Assembly: GCA_012845835.1 (NCBI GenBank)
Contig: JABAKD010000018.1
Span: forward strand, 6,007,862 to 6,071,861
From: Undaria pinnatifida
Lineage: Eukaryota > Sar > Phaeophyceae > Laminariales > Alariaceae
DNA length: 64,000 bases
Reading direction: 5' to 3'
In this document: positions 22,368-32,560 of the stretch, piece by piece
How the letters are laid out: every line of letters starts with the position of its first letter
Position numbering within the stretch: position 1 is the first letter of the stretch
Notes under the pieces: generated by a model
Seen by the model: only the letters and a program-made list of their open reading frames with translations
Told to the model about the DNA's origin: nothing
Databases searched by the model: none
Program-made: the position numbers and the translations under genes

Positions 22368-25266
22368 AAGCAAGCATCAGGCGACCCACATGTAAGCAGC
22401 CCAAAGGTAGCACGGACCAAGCAACCCACATGTACCTACTGCAGTATACATGAGTGGTCCGTATATACTGCCTGTATGAGCCAGCCGAAGCTCCGGCATT
22501 ATAGCGGCACCCGGCACCACTTCGCATATTGCCACTATATATTGTTCCCCTCTGTGCTAAGCAACTTGACAGGCACTATAGCGGGCAACCGGTACTACTC
22601 AACCGGCACAATAGAGGGACCTCTACTGCGTCTGTCACTGAGAAAGGAGCAAGGACACACGGTAGAGACGCACTACTAATAATTCGTTGTTGCTGAGGCT
22701 CCTAACCTATTGAGGAGTGCTATATCAGATACCTCACACGCAAAAGACTGACTGATTAATAGTGTAGGGAAAAACGGAAGTGCATACGTATCACACACAC
22801 CCGACCAACAATAACGCGTGGCCTACGTACACCACAAAAAAAATAAACACATTGCAGAAAAACAAGAGTGTCATTCCGAAGGTTCTGAGCAAACTCCTTC
22901 AGGGTCCCAAAAGCCTTCCCTACACTATTTTCAAGTAGCTTTGTTCACAAAAATTGCTTTCCAGTGGCAAAAGCGTTGAGGAGCCCCGAAATTATGTATA
23001 TATATATATTTCTCTTCTTTTTCCAAAAATGCCAACATTATCATATATTATATATTTCTCTTCTTTTTCCAAAAATGCCAACATTATCATTCGTAGCAAG
23101 CGTCCAAGTAACCCACGTTTGGTAGTACTGGTACTCCCCGGATGCCCAGGTCCAATCCACCATATCCACCGGCGACTCTTCTACCCCCCGCTCACACTCC
23201 CTCCACGCTCCTTCCGAAGGATCAGCCTCCGCGCTCGAAAAACACTGCGGTAGCAGCAGCCTCCCTCCACCCCCCCCGCCTTGCAACTTCCCGCCCCCCC
23301 TACTCTGCAACGCCGGCACCCCCTCCCCCCCGGCCTGCAAATCGATCGACGGCGAGAGCGGTGGCGGCAACTCTTTGAGTTCCTGGCTGTTTCCGCCCGC
23401 GTCCGATATGACTGTGTTGCTCGGTACCGCGGGAGGTTCGACAAAAGCGATAGCCTCTCCTGGACGCGGTCTGCTCTTGACGGCGTCAGCTGCATGGAGC
23501 GGCGCGAGGGAGGGAGGATAGACGTATCGGGACGACGACGACAGAGGAAAAAAAAACAGAAGAAAGCGGGAAATGCGCGTGAGATAATGAGGGGATCATA
23601 CATCGTGAAGAAAACGATAACGACGATGATAAACGGATGTAAGAGAGGGATAGACAAGGGTGGGAGGAAGCGATGGGCGCATCGCGATGACTACAAGAAA
23701 AAGCAAAGAAAGCGGGGTTTGCACATGAGATAATGCGCAAATATCGCGGCGACAACGATGACAACGACGGCAACGGAGGCCATCGAAGCGGGGATGGGAG
23801 GAAGTCACCCCGGGAAACGAGAGGGACCATTGTTAAAGGCCAGTCCTCGCGAGTACAGACAAAAGCAACACAAGGTTGCGAATGGAGGGGCGGCGTAAGG
23901 CGCCCGTATGGTATACACATCATATTGCTCAGTGATGCTCGGTATCGCGGCAGGTTCGATCAATCCTCTCGAGACAAACACGTTAGCCTCTCCAGGAGGC
24001 GGTCTGCTATACACTGCGTCGGGTAGCCGGCGGGAGAAAGTGGTGGGCGTATCGCGCAGACGACGATGGCGCGACGGAAGCAAAAACAGGGGGGACAGAA
24101 CGACTTAGCGGGAACAGAGCAAATTATTTAGGAGTCACTAAAAGTTGGCGAGCGTGCAGACAGCAAAAAACAGCACACGTGCGAAAATTGAAAATTCGAT
24201 TGAACAGATTCATAAGTTCGGCTCTTGACGGTTTTCCGACTCAACGGAAGCAAGGAAAAGCGGAGATGGGAGGGAATCGACCCGAGACAAGAGCGACCAT
24301 ACTGTTGGTAGGCGCTAGCTTGAGAGAGTGCCGTATGGTATCCACATTATATTGCTCTGTAATGCTCGGTATCGCGGCAGGTTCGATCAATCCTCTCGAG
24401 ACAAATACGTTAGCCTCTCCAGGAGGCGGTCTGCTATTAACTGCGTCGGGTAGCCGGCGGGAGATAGTGGTGGGCGTATCGCGCAGATGACGATGGCGCG
24501 ACGGAAGCAAAAACAGGGGGGACAGAACGACTTAGCGGGAACAGAGCAAATTATTTAGGAGTCACTAAAAGTTGGCGAGCGTGCAGACAGCAAAACACAC
24601 ACGTGCGAAAATTGAAAATTCGATTGAACAGATTCATAAGTTCGGCTCTTGACGGTTTTCCGACTCAACGGAGGCAAGCAAAAGCGGAGATGGGAGGGAA
24701 TCGACCCGAGACAAGAGCGACCATACTGTTGGTAGGCGCTAGCTTCAGAGAGTGCAGACATGTTTCTGCTACCACGGATTCCATGGAAATGGGCTATAAT
24801 GCCAGATCACCATCGTCACCATCACGATGGCCAGAATCATTACAATCTGCCTACTGCAGTACCGTACGATATTGTTACGCATCGCACCTTCAGTTCGTCT
24901 TCTCCCAAAGTCTCGCACGAAGCCCCCGACCCCAATGACTACGGCAAAAGCAGCGATGACGACGATTGGCCAACGATTCCACCGTTTCCCCTTCCACGAA
25001 GAAGCCGGAGAAGTACCCTCATCGGCACCCCCACCCCTGCCACCCCCACCACCCCCCCCACCCCCACCCCCATCACCCCCACCACCACCACCACCACCAC
25101 CACCACCACCACCACCACCTTTGTTGATAATTTCGCCCGCGCTACTCCCCCAATAAACCTCGCCGATAGATCGAAAATCCACAGAACCGTCTTCCAAAGG
25201 ATCCTCCACGGGTTGCCTGGGAGCTCGAGGATACACTACGGGCGGTCGGGGGGGGCGAACAAACAT
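17115..25266 (-). CDS. Membrane-anchored PC-esterase (TBL/PMR5-like), six-exon gene
   Basis: Exons on the minus strand: A 25266-24888, B 23489-23117, C 21437-21292, D 20187-19740, E 18010-17914, F 17306-17115. Lengths 379, 373, 146, 448, 97 and 192 sum to 1635 nt (544 aa plus stop), and every junction phase agrees. Exon A gives an N-terminal Pro- and Gly-rich region and one membrane segment (WPIVVIAAFAVVIGVGGFV), a type II topology. B holds a Pro-rich stalk ending GEYQYYQ. C carries a PMR5N-like block (FWKWQPDNCRLEEVDAAKFC). GDSL is split across the C/D intron. D ends VVRNTVPGHWGCEK. F carries DCLHYCVPGPVDHW, the family Asp-x-x-His. PC-esterase proteins of plants O-acetylate cell-wall polysaccharides in the Golgi; that role here is inference. 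The F acceptor used is TTGAAG/GTT, because the left-arm position CCCTAG has become CCATG. Expression is unproven. Confidence 0.82.
18360..18500 (+). mobile_element. LINE-like 3' end fragment, plus orientation
   Basis: CGCCAGCTACAGTAGCTGGA, GACACACGACACACATGAAA, ACACGTGGAAGCGTGGTGAG and CCCCATCCGCCGGAGGATAA are the reverse complement of the family blocks at 10425-10560. It forms an inverted pair with the copy at 18727-18840. Confidence 0.65.
18487..18694. repeat. Perfect 104-bp tandem duplication
   Basis: TAAAACTATGGGCTATATAT begins at 18487 and again at 18591, and the 104-bp units appear identical over their whole length. Each contains the dispersed motif TTTGCAAGCTGTGTG also seen near 27355, 15275 (inverted), 46320 (inverted) and 61620. 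Identity implies a very recent event. Confidence 0.92.
18727..18840 (-). mobile_element. LINE-like 3' end fragment with T run
   Basis: TTTCTTTTTTTTTCATCCTCCGGTGGATGAGG followed by CACTTCCACGTATTTTCATA. Read on the minus strand it ends in a short poly(A), as expected for a 5'-truncated retrotransposon copy (longer stretches of this motif are described, not typed, in the 51435 entry). Confidence 0.65.
19279..19676 (+). mobile_element. MITE, ACGCGTGCTACGATAG family, enlarged copy
   Basis: Starts ACGCATGCTGCGATAG and ends CTACCTCTATCGTACCACGG GT. It contains CCCATGGCCTGA and TTTTGGGTTAAGGAGCCCCG. It is about 150 bp longer than other copies because of poly(A)-rich extra sequence. It sits opposite the decayed family member at 4876-5090, so it predates the arm duplication. 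Confidence 0.75.
20999..21246 (-). mobile_element. MITE inside the C/D intron, right arm only
   Basis: Ends are ACGGGTGCTAAGACAGAG (20999) and CCTCTATCGTCGCACTCGT (21246). Inside are TACCTAGGCCAGGGGA and TACTCAACCCAAAAGCG. The corresponding left-arm position (about 3800-3850) has continuous flank and no element, an empty site. The insertion therefore postdates the inverted duplication. It lies in an intron and leaves the splice sites untouched. Confidence 0.8.
22135..22375. repeat. GCAA/GCGA/GCCA tetranucleotide array
   Basis: Begins with four GTTAGT-type hexamers (22137-22162), then about 200 bp of tetranucleotide AGCA, AGCG and AGCC units. The all-Ser/Gln/Ala/Lys and all-Leu/Ala/Gly/Trp frames over it in every reading frame are by-products. 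Confidence 0.93.
22480..22960. other. Dispersed CCGGCACTATA-type repeat, no gene
   Basis: GCGGCACCCGGCACCACTTC, CAGGCACTATAGCGGGCAAC and CAACCGGCACAATAGAGG resemble sequences at 29640-29740, 42350-42420, 47740-47880, 51040-51180 and 52550-52740. It is a loose dispersed family; its boundaries are unclear. Confidence 0.5.
22995..23095. repeat. Short tandem duplication, about 45 bp twice
   Basis: ATATATTTCTCTTCTTTTTC CAAAAATGCCAACATTATCA occurs at about 23003 and again at about 23049. Confidence 0.8.
23907..24754. repeat. Two 424-bp tandem units carrying copies of the exon B start
   Basis: CGTATGGTATMCACATYATATTGCTC begins the two units near 23907 and 24332; the match continues to about 24754. 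Each unit contains, on the minus strand, an acceptor-like CGACGCAG and a frame beginning SRPPPGEANVFVSRGLIEPA that parallels the true exon B (SRPRPGEAIAFVEPPAVPSN). Both lie in intron A/B. Their acceptors would also join exon A in phase, so they could act as alternative or poison exons, but the frames end soon after. Confidence 0.85.
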
Positions 25267-25269
25267 GGT

Positions 25270-25535
25270 GCGAAACTCCAGCGAAATTCCCGCGGGTGCT
25301 ACTTCCCGCGGGACGATTTCCCGTGGAGCCTTTCTCCCCGTGAAATTCCCTTGATGGCTAACTAGTGATTCCCCGCGGGAAGATTTCCCGTTGGGGGCGG
25401 TTCCCGTACAACCCCCCCCCGGCTATTCCGTCGTGGCCAGTTCCCGCCGGGAGATTTCCCGTCGAAGCCCGTTCCCGTACGGAACCCCCCGCGAATTACC
25501 GTGGGGGCTAGCTCCCACGGGATTATTTTAGCAGG
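25270..25535. repeat. Degenerate palindromic repeat, TTCCCGCGGGA type
   Basis: Four or five units built from TTCCCGCGGGAGATTTCCCG, each followed by GTTCCCGTAC or a similar block, with a period of about 65 bp. The units are nearly self-complementary. They lie just upstream of the PC-esterase start codon, so they may fall in its 5' leader or promoter. Confidence 0.75.
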
Positions 25536-25767
25536 GCTGCTATTTTTTCTTGAGGATTGCCCTGGTCAACTTTTTGTGCGTTTAGGAGGCTCGGCCGCCG
25601 CGTACACCTAACACATACGAAGCGGGGGCGGCGGAAACACACAAGATACAGCAGTGCGCGGGAGGATATTCATGAGGTGCCAGCACTGCTGTGTTTCCAC
25701 TATTATTAGAAGGTAAGCAGCACACTCCTATGTGGTCCAGGGAGAATGTTTATGGTTATGCGCTACG

Positions 25768-25830
25768 GTTCGGTTCGGTTCGGTTCGGTTCGGTTCGGTT
25801 CGGTTCGGTTCGGTTTGGTTATCGAACCGA
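25768..25830. repeat. GGTTC pentanucleotide microsatellite with inverted tail
   Basis: About ten GGTTC units at 25768-25819, followed within 110 bp by reverse-complement pieces (GAACCGA, AAACCGAACCG, AACCGAACC), so the transcript could form a hairpin. Confidence 0.9.
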
Positions 25831-25989
25831 GCGGAACCGAATCGTAGATTTTTTTTTTGGAATTGTAGTAGAACCCAAACCGAACCGATTCGTAAAAACT
25901 GCAAAGATAAATAACCGAACCACAGCAGTACACGGTTCGGAACCATGAAAACCCTTTCTTTGTATTCAATGTTCTCATCATTACTTTTT

Positions 25990-26430
25990 GTGAGTGGTTT
26001 GTTCGTCATGCCGTTATATGGTTCACGGTTTATGGTCCACGCCTAGTCTAGTCGTGCAAGTCGTGTTGCAATGTCTAGAAGCATGTATACGCGTATTTTC
26101 GAGCGTACGAACAACGGTGCCACGAAAAACTGCTGTCGCGCTACTCGGATTTCCAACATCGCCTCTGGCATTAGGTCCCGGGGGTGGGATCAGGAGCGCC
26201 AAGCGGGGCAGCTTTGTTATCCCGCGCTTCTTAGAGGGAACATCCCAAGAAATTTCTCATCTGCAAGGGGAGGACTCCACCTGGAGGACTAGAAGAGGAT
26301 TGGCCCTCTCGTACGAAGCCGGCATGCTGGCCCAGGCTAGGTTTCTAGATACGCCGCACTATCCCGAGCTACAGGCAGTAGTTCGGGGTCCCACTGTAAA
26401 CCTTTTAGAGCCCTAAAGCCCCCCTATACT
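25990..26430 (+). other. Unrecognised open frame, doubtful
   Basis: A 140-codon plus-strand frame ends at 26416. Its second half (ARFLDTPHYPELQAVVRGPT) looks protein-like, but I recognise no domain and see no splice signals that would tie it to a gene. Confidence 0.2.
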
Positions 26431-26751
26431 AACTCCGAGTATTTTTTTCCCAAAAACGGGGTTCCACTTGTAAATTCGTTCGGGTATGCTCGTTTGGCAA
26501 TTGGCAAGACATCGCACTGCTGTCATAGCGAACGACCACATCTGCCTGCTGTACGCAGGGTGTACGACCTACACATATCGGTCGGTTCAAAAACCGGTAG
26601 GATCTGCAAATGCGCAGTAGCGCACGGCTCGAAAAAAGAGCACGACACAGCTCGCACTACCAGCAGCAGCACAGCATCTGCACAGCAGCGGCAAGCGATC
26701 TGCTCCCCTGAACCCTGAACCCACTGGCCCACATTCTACTACCCAGAAAAA

Positions 26752-27250
26752 CACTCTCAAAGCGCTGTTGACGAAAGCGAGCCAATTCCAACTTCGGTTT
26801 CCCCAGGAAATAATGTTGTTGCGTTTGTTTGTTTGTTTTTTTTTTTTTTTTTTTTTTATCCTCCTGGGGATCCGTTGCTGTTGCGTTTTTGTCCCCTCTG
26901 TTGGAGCCTCTGCTCAGCAACACAAACGCCAAGTTAACCCAAGGTCTGAAGTGAAAATCTTGTCTTGTAAAACGCTGAGGGGTATCCAACACCTGATACA
27001 GTACTCTCAAAGCGCTGCGGATGAAAGCGCGCCTATTCCAATCTCGGTTTTCCAGAAAATATTGTCGCTGTTGATTTGTGGTTGTTGCTGCTGAGTTGTT
27101 GTCCTCTCTGTTGGGAGCCTCTGTCAGCAACATCAAGCTAACCCTAGGTCTTACGTGCTTCTCCTTCTGGCCTTCCAACTTGCAAGACGTTGAGGCGTAC
27201 TTGGACTGCGTACATAGGAACGGGTAGTTGGTATTTTTTTGACAAAATAT
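26752..27250. repeat. Two diverged tandem units of about 249 bp
   Basis: ACTCTCAAAGCGCTGTTGAC at 26753 and ACTCTCAAAGCGCTGCGGAT at 27002 start the two units. Both run through CCCCTCTGTTGG, GAGCCTCTG and ACGTTGAGG-type blocks. The minus frame across both is a repeat effect. Confidence 0.8.
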
Positions 27251-27294
27251 TGCTTCAAGTACGTCTGATGAGAGTCATGAGAGAAAAAGGATGA

Positions 27295-27620
27295 AAAAAA
27301 AAAAAACACTCCAGCCAAGCTCCATCTGATCGAAGATTTTGTCGAAATTCATCTTTGCAAGCTGTGTGTTACTCCGATCGCGCGTATCACTGGGTGTGTG
27401 TCCTCATGAAGAATGTTGTTGTTGTTTTCTCACATTAACCCTTGTCAAAAATCTAGAGTCCGTGGTCACACAAAGGTGCCGGAGCCCTAGGAAGATCCGA
27501 AAAACCGGTCGGCGACTCCACTTGGAACTACAGCGTAGCTTGTAACAGGGTCAACAGGGTGATGTTAATCAGTCTGTGCGCGGAAACTATAAAACACGTT
27601 TTCGAGGGGGACAAAATTTG
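27295..27620 (+). repeat. Dispersed repeat copy (pairs with 18640-18965)
   Basis: ACACTCCAGCCAAGCTCCAT, GATCGAAGATTTTGTCGAAA, the CTTGGAACTACAG block and GGGTCAACAGGGTGATGTT match 18640-18965 in the same orientation, with indels. Confidence 0.8.
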
Positions 27621-27704
27621 ACAGCTGTGGAAGAGAATGCATCAGTTTATCAAGTGTATCCTGTAAGTATAACCGGTGACGAGAGGGCGGAGCGTTCGAA
27701 GGGG

Positions 27705-27860
27705 TGGGTGGGGGGGGGGGGGGGGGGGGGGGGGAGGGGATACCCAACAGCTTTAGGTCGCATAGATGCAGGGTCTTGCTATACCCGTGGTGCTAGGTCT
27801 AGGCGACGGTGCGGGTGGTGGGGAAGGAGGGGGGGGTTGGGGAAGGGGGGCGGGGGGGTA
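27705..27860. repeat. Long G tracts
   Basis: A G run with few interruptions at 27709-27735 and further G4-rich sequence to 27857. Potential G-quadruplex. No coding evidence. Confidence 0.85.
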
Positions 27861-29420
27861 TAATATATATGGCCAACCCTCGATGCGCTGCGGCCGACCC
27901 TCGGTGTTGGCCGTCGTGCGGCCAAGGTCGACCTTATCTATCTTACGACACGCGTACGTAAAGGGGTTTGGAACTGGGTGCCGGTACGTGTGCGAGCACT
28001 GAGTGCAGAGTAGTGCTGTAGTACACACTGCTGCTGTACGTATGTACGTACGTTCGGTTTTTCATGATTATGGTTGACACGTGAGTTGACACACTACGAT
28101 ATGAACCGGTCGCCCCGGTGGCGTATCAGGTTATCCTTGAGCGTGGCATAGGCCAGTTTGTTTCGTGAGTTCGAATACCCCCGAGTGCATACTCGTATAA
28201 ATTCGTGGGGACTTTTTCTTGTGCACCATTTGACTTGCGGAAAGCGCGAGAGCGCGAGTTAGCAACACTCTATGAAAATCGACGAGCAGTGGGATTGCTG
28301 AACCCTATGCGCGATAAAAATTAAAGGCAAGAATCGTGGGGAATGGACGACGCCTGTGTCCACGGCTTGTCCAGAAGCTGGAAAGTAGAAGTGTGCCAAA
28401 AAAACAAACAAAAAAAACCGCATGTACGAGTCATCACAGAGAGGATGATACCAGGTACCAGGTGTGCTACATAGCACATCATCCACTGGGTACGTAAGAC
28501 ATTGCATGGGAGGGTAAACATATAGCTTTAGCTTACCACATCTTCGAGAAAACTTTCAGTTGGACGTGGGGAACCCTCGCTTTGCTACGAGTCTCGTAGA
28601 GAATCGACTATGGTGGGCGTGGGACGAGAGGGGAAGGTTCTTCGTGGGCTCTGCTGGCATCATACACCACGTCCGATCCATAGGAAATCAATCGGGATCT
28701 TGCATGCGAAAGACCGGCCAAAAAAATCTGCAGTCATGTTGGGACGGAAGAAGTACGACGTTCATCAGCAGCAGAATGGCAATCCATGCCGACACGGCAC
28801 CTGCTAGAGGTTGACAGGTACAGTAGCAGTTCAGTGAGTACGTTGTACTGGTGCGAGCAGCTCGTACATATGGCAGCAAGTTCTCGGGCAGGGGGGGGGG
28901 AAGGTAGATAGTGCCTGTGGATACTTAGTCAGGTCTGTAGTCTGTACATTCAAATCGATAGTTTTTATAAAATACTCCGAGAATTTCAAATACTGTACGC
29001 ACTAGACTACAGCTTCACATACAACGTTTAGAAAAGATCTTCAGATCTGGTATGGCATGCCAAATTTTAGAGCTGCAACTTTAGGTGTGTGTGTGTTGGT
29101 CGCTCCACCCATCTGCACCCAGCACAGCCAGTGTCCGTGCCAATGGCCTATGCCTCCTATAGAGCAGAGCTCTGTGGTCACAAACCACGAGACAGAGATT
29201 CGCATTTCAAATACAGGTGATTTGGCGATGCCGTGAACCGCAATGAACACGCGGGCAAAAAGAAAACGATGCAACCGAGCACACCAGACTATTTGCAACG
29301 AAAAGGTGAAGTGAGAGGATGCCGAATTTTTGGTGGAGAGGATGCCACATTATCAAGCCACCATCAGCGGCTGCTGCCGCTGTGTGCTTTATTGTGTGCA
29401 GCATCCAACGTCGGTTAGCA
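27861..29420. other. No supported gene
   Basis: Contains short palindromic ACCAGGTACCAGGT near 28450, a motif that also recurs near 5692, 30855, 55300 and 57003. No convincing exon on either strand. Confidence 0.35.
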
Positions 29421-29429
29421 GCGATACGC

Positions 29430-29910
29430 ACCGAAACAGCAGCAGCAGCTGTTAGCTGACACTCTCTGGTAGCACATATTAATAATAGGGATAGTACCGG
29501 TACGACAGCTGTGAGCTGATACTCTCTGGCAGCCAGTACGATAGCAAAAAGCATTCGGGTGAGAGAGGGCACACGTCTATCTATTCTTGAGACGCTGCTC
29601 CGCATACTGCCACCCTACCTACTGGTTGTCCCCATCTGTGCCAAACGATTGCACCGCAGGCACTACACTGCTGTGGCGGGAAACCAGCACTGATCACCCG
29701 GCGCTATTATAGAGGGAGGAAGGGACCTCTACTGCTGCAAGAAGTAATGGTCTCTATAGCGTGTCGGTCGGAATTACTTTACCAGCACTACCACGAGCAG
29801 CAGCAACCGGGCTACTCCACATACTGCCACTACGTACTCGTACGGGCTGTTCTCTGTGCTAAGCGATCGCACAGGCATTGTGGTGGCAAATCGGCGCTAT
29901 AGAGGCTGCT
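29430..29910. repeat. Diverged tandem repeat with CAG/CTG-rich units
   Basis: CAGCTGTTAGCTGACACTCT (29446) and CAGCTGTGAGCTGATACTCT (29507) start a unit repeated about every 60 bp. Longer-range copies of TGCCAC, TACTCTGTGC and CAGGCAYTACA blocks follow to 29900. It belongs to the loose CCGGCACTA family. Confidence 0.6.
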
Positions 29911-31320
29911 ACTGCTGCTGTACAGCGGTACGAGCGTAAGCCCCTTGTGCCTGCTGTGTTCTGGCTGCTTGCCTTTTCTGTACGAATAACCTAGCATCAC
30001 CCGTGCCGGCCCCCGCAGTTGTCTTTTTACAGCTGCTCTCGGGGTCGCACTCATTCCCGGGCGTTCATATTGTTGTTGTCTTCTGCCGACACGCGTGCCA
30101 CAAATAGCAAGCCACAAATCACCAGCTCTCTGCAAGATCAAAGCGCGCGAGCAAAAGACTCACCAAGTCTGAAACGCCTGCTGTCCTCTAGTCCCCCTCC
30201 AGCTGCTGTTGCTGCTCCTGCTGTTGTGGGTGTATGTATTCTTCCAATGCCACCACCGCTGGTGTCCAACTCTTCTATTAATAGTATCGGTATTAATAAT
30301 AGCGCCACCAGGTTCTGCGGAAAAATAATGAAAATCGAAAATAATTTTATCAGGTACTTCGTAAAAATCAGTCAAATATTATCAGGCGTGTTTAGGTAGG
30401 GTTCGGGGGTTGGGGCTACTGGCATAAAATTCCAAATTCCAAATTCCGCCGTTGGTCGATTTTCACGTAGTTCGTGCGCTTTTTGGGAATCTAATCTACC
30501 CTCTGGTACCGTGCATTGTAGAAGCACGACGAACCAATAACGCGCACCAGGTGGCATGCTGGTGGTGTGTGGGTGTGTGCGCCCGTCGACATCCAGCACA
30601 TGCATTATGATACGTCCCGTGTCCGTGCCGATCCTTCACCGCAGGGGTACCATATAGTCTACTGTAGTTACCCCGGTAGGCGAAAAAAAAACTTTAAAGT
30701 CTTGTGGTCGGCCACGTAATTTGTTCTACGGCGGTATTCGACGCATTTTTTATCGAGATCTATATCTTACGTGCAACACGAATAGTCTATAGTCTAGGGG
30801 TGTTGGAGAGGATACCGTTTATACACGTACCCTCGTCGCACCGTTGGCGGTATCATGTACCAGGTACCTGGTATCATGACTCGCAGGCAAGCCTGAAATA
30901 TTACCTGGATCACGTTTTCTGAAGCAGGTGTGCCTGTGAGCCCCTCCCTGCTGTTGTGTCATGCACGCCGTAGACTATAGACTAGACTATATCTAGACTA
31001 TATTTCGTAAGGCACGTTAATGGCACGCGTACAAACCGTTTCTTCAGGATCTCGAGAATAACGCCGCGGACGCGTTAGTAGTCCAGGCGCTCAGGCCAAC
31101 AAGAGGCGATGCTTCCTTATCATTGTCGCGCCTACGTTTCAGCTTCCACCTTCCCTTCCGTCTGCCACATCTGACTGTGTGTTATGAAAATGTTAGCACA
31201 CTCGTATGGTAGCCATTATCAGTCAATGTTCAGTAGCACTGCTCTTGTGTATCGTAGATCTCATACGTGTCGGGTCGAGTGTAACGTACGTATGCGTGCG
31301 GAGGAATTACTTCCGTAGGA
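29911..31320. other. No supported gene
   Basis: The 126-codon plus frame at 30019 is Ser-rich and low in complexity. 30855-30880 holds the palindrome TACCAGGTACCTGGTA. I see no exon that I would defend. Confidence 0.35.
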
Positions 31321-31333
31321 TTCTCCGCTTGAT

Positions 31334-31401
31334 ATCCAGGTAGCTAGCTCACTCTCTCGTGTGGCCTTGATATCCAGGTAGCTCACTCTCTCGTGTGTCT
31401 T
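31334..31401. repeat. Short tandem duplication, GATATCCAGGTAGCT unit
   Basis: TTGATATCCAGGTAGCT followed by CACTCTCTCGTGTG occurs twice, about 40 bp apart. Confidence 0.85.
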
Positions 31402-32049
31402 TCTCTTGCAGACCTTTCGGGATCATAGCTGTCTTGGTCATCGCTGGGAAGCAGCCATCGTCCGGGCTCCTGCAACTCTGCGATTTATATCTGTGTGTAT
31501 TGGCCAAATTAAGCGCCACCGTTGTACTGTTTAACATCTTCTCTAGTCTAGTCTACATCTCGGAAGCACTTTGTCTTCCAACCTATCCTCTCGCACCGTG
31601 CCATCACCTCGACTAACGTCGACGGCACAGCCTCTCAAACCACCGTGCCAGGGTATCACACATTATCCATGACAAACTGTCTCCTCTCTCCAGTCTTCAC
31701 ATACATCTTCTCGCGTTCTCACCTTGTATGATCACGTTCTCACGTACTCTACGTACTGTTTGTGGTCCACTGCATACCAGGCACCATGGGTGAATGCCAA
31801 GGCCATTGCTTGGGGTGACCGCTGTTGCGATACCTGTCTCGTAGTTCGAAAAACATGGCATAACACAAATACGCGCACGCGCAGAAACAAACACATAAGT
31901 CTATATGTCATCAACGTGCTGCCAGAAACTACAATTTTTTGTCGTTATTTCCCTTGTTTTTCTTGTTCTTTCTTGGAATGTTTGTGCGTGGTCAACGTTC
32001 AAGACTCATGCTGCACGTTGTCGGATGACCAACATCGCGGAGGGGGGGG

Positions 32050-32560
32050 GAGATAATGAGCTTGCTCTCTCGCGACCCAATCGCATGTAGGCGCTGGCTG
32101 GCGCGCCACGATAACGTTGTAATCCGTCCATGCGCAGGGTAAATGACGTACGCCCCGCCCCCCCTCCTCCGCAATGCTGTCGTGAATACCCGTGGACGAG
32201 CGAGGGAACCAATGACATCCATTTCGGATAAGTGCAGCACATACCGTACACGCGTACTATCAACACCGTGCATGCCCCCCTCCCCCGCGACCCGATGACA
32301 TGCAGCCGTTGGTGACGGGCACATTGATGACGTTGATCCACCCATGTGTACGGTAAATGCCGTACCCGCCCGCAACCCCATCGTCGCTGTACCCGTGGTG
32401 AGCGAGTTCGCCGACGACGCCAAGTTTAAGACCAACGTGCAGTAAATGCCGCGCATGCTTGCTGCCCATGTCGCACACGCCCCACTCCCTCGCGATTCGA
32501 TGGCATGCAGCAGTTGGTGGCGAGGCACGTCGATGTCGTTGTAATCTAGTTAGTGTTGGT
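32050..32560. repeat. Three diverged units of about 205-215 bp
   Basis: CGCGACCCAATCGCATGTAG (32070), CGCGACCCGATGACATGCAG (32287) and CGCGATTCGATGGCATGCAG (32491) mark successive units, each also carrying a CCCATGTGTACGGTAAATG-like block. The minus frame of 178 codons crossing it is not supported as a gene. Confidence 0.75.

Larger units (their letters stand above)
14930..23490 (-). repeat. Right arm of giant inverted duplication
   Basis: Reverse-complement partner of 880-8300, with the block pairs listed there. The outer boundary lies close to 23485, where similarity to the left arm stops (left 882). This arm is about 1.1 kb longer, partly from an extra segment at about 16300-16780 and from element insertions. 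It carries the better-preserved PC-esterase gene, whose first exon lies outside the arm. Confidence 0.9.

Noticed and set aside
22043-22679. Long frames rich in Ser/Gln/Ala (plus) and Leu/Ala/Gly/Trp (minus)
   Set aside because: Produced by the AGCA/AGCC tetranucleotide array, open in several frames at once.
26657-27178. 173-codon minus frame
   Set aside because: Spans a 249-bp tandem duplication and a poly(T) run (Lys tract); the apparent similarity of its halves is the DNA repeat.
32050-32528. 178-codon minus frame with repeated RSRGxGAC-like blocks
   Set aside because: It follows the 205-215-bp tandem units, and the frame is not conserved between units.
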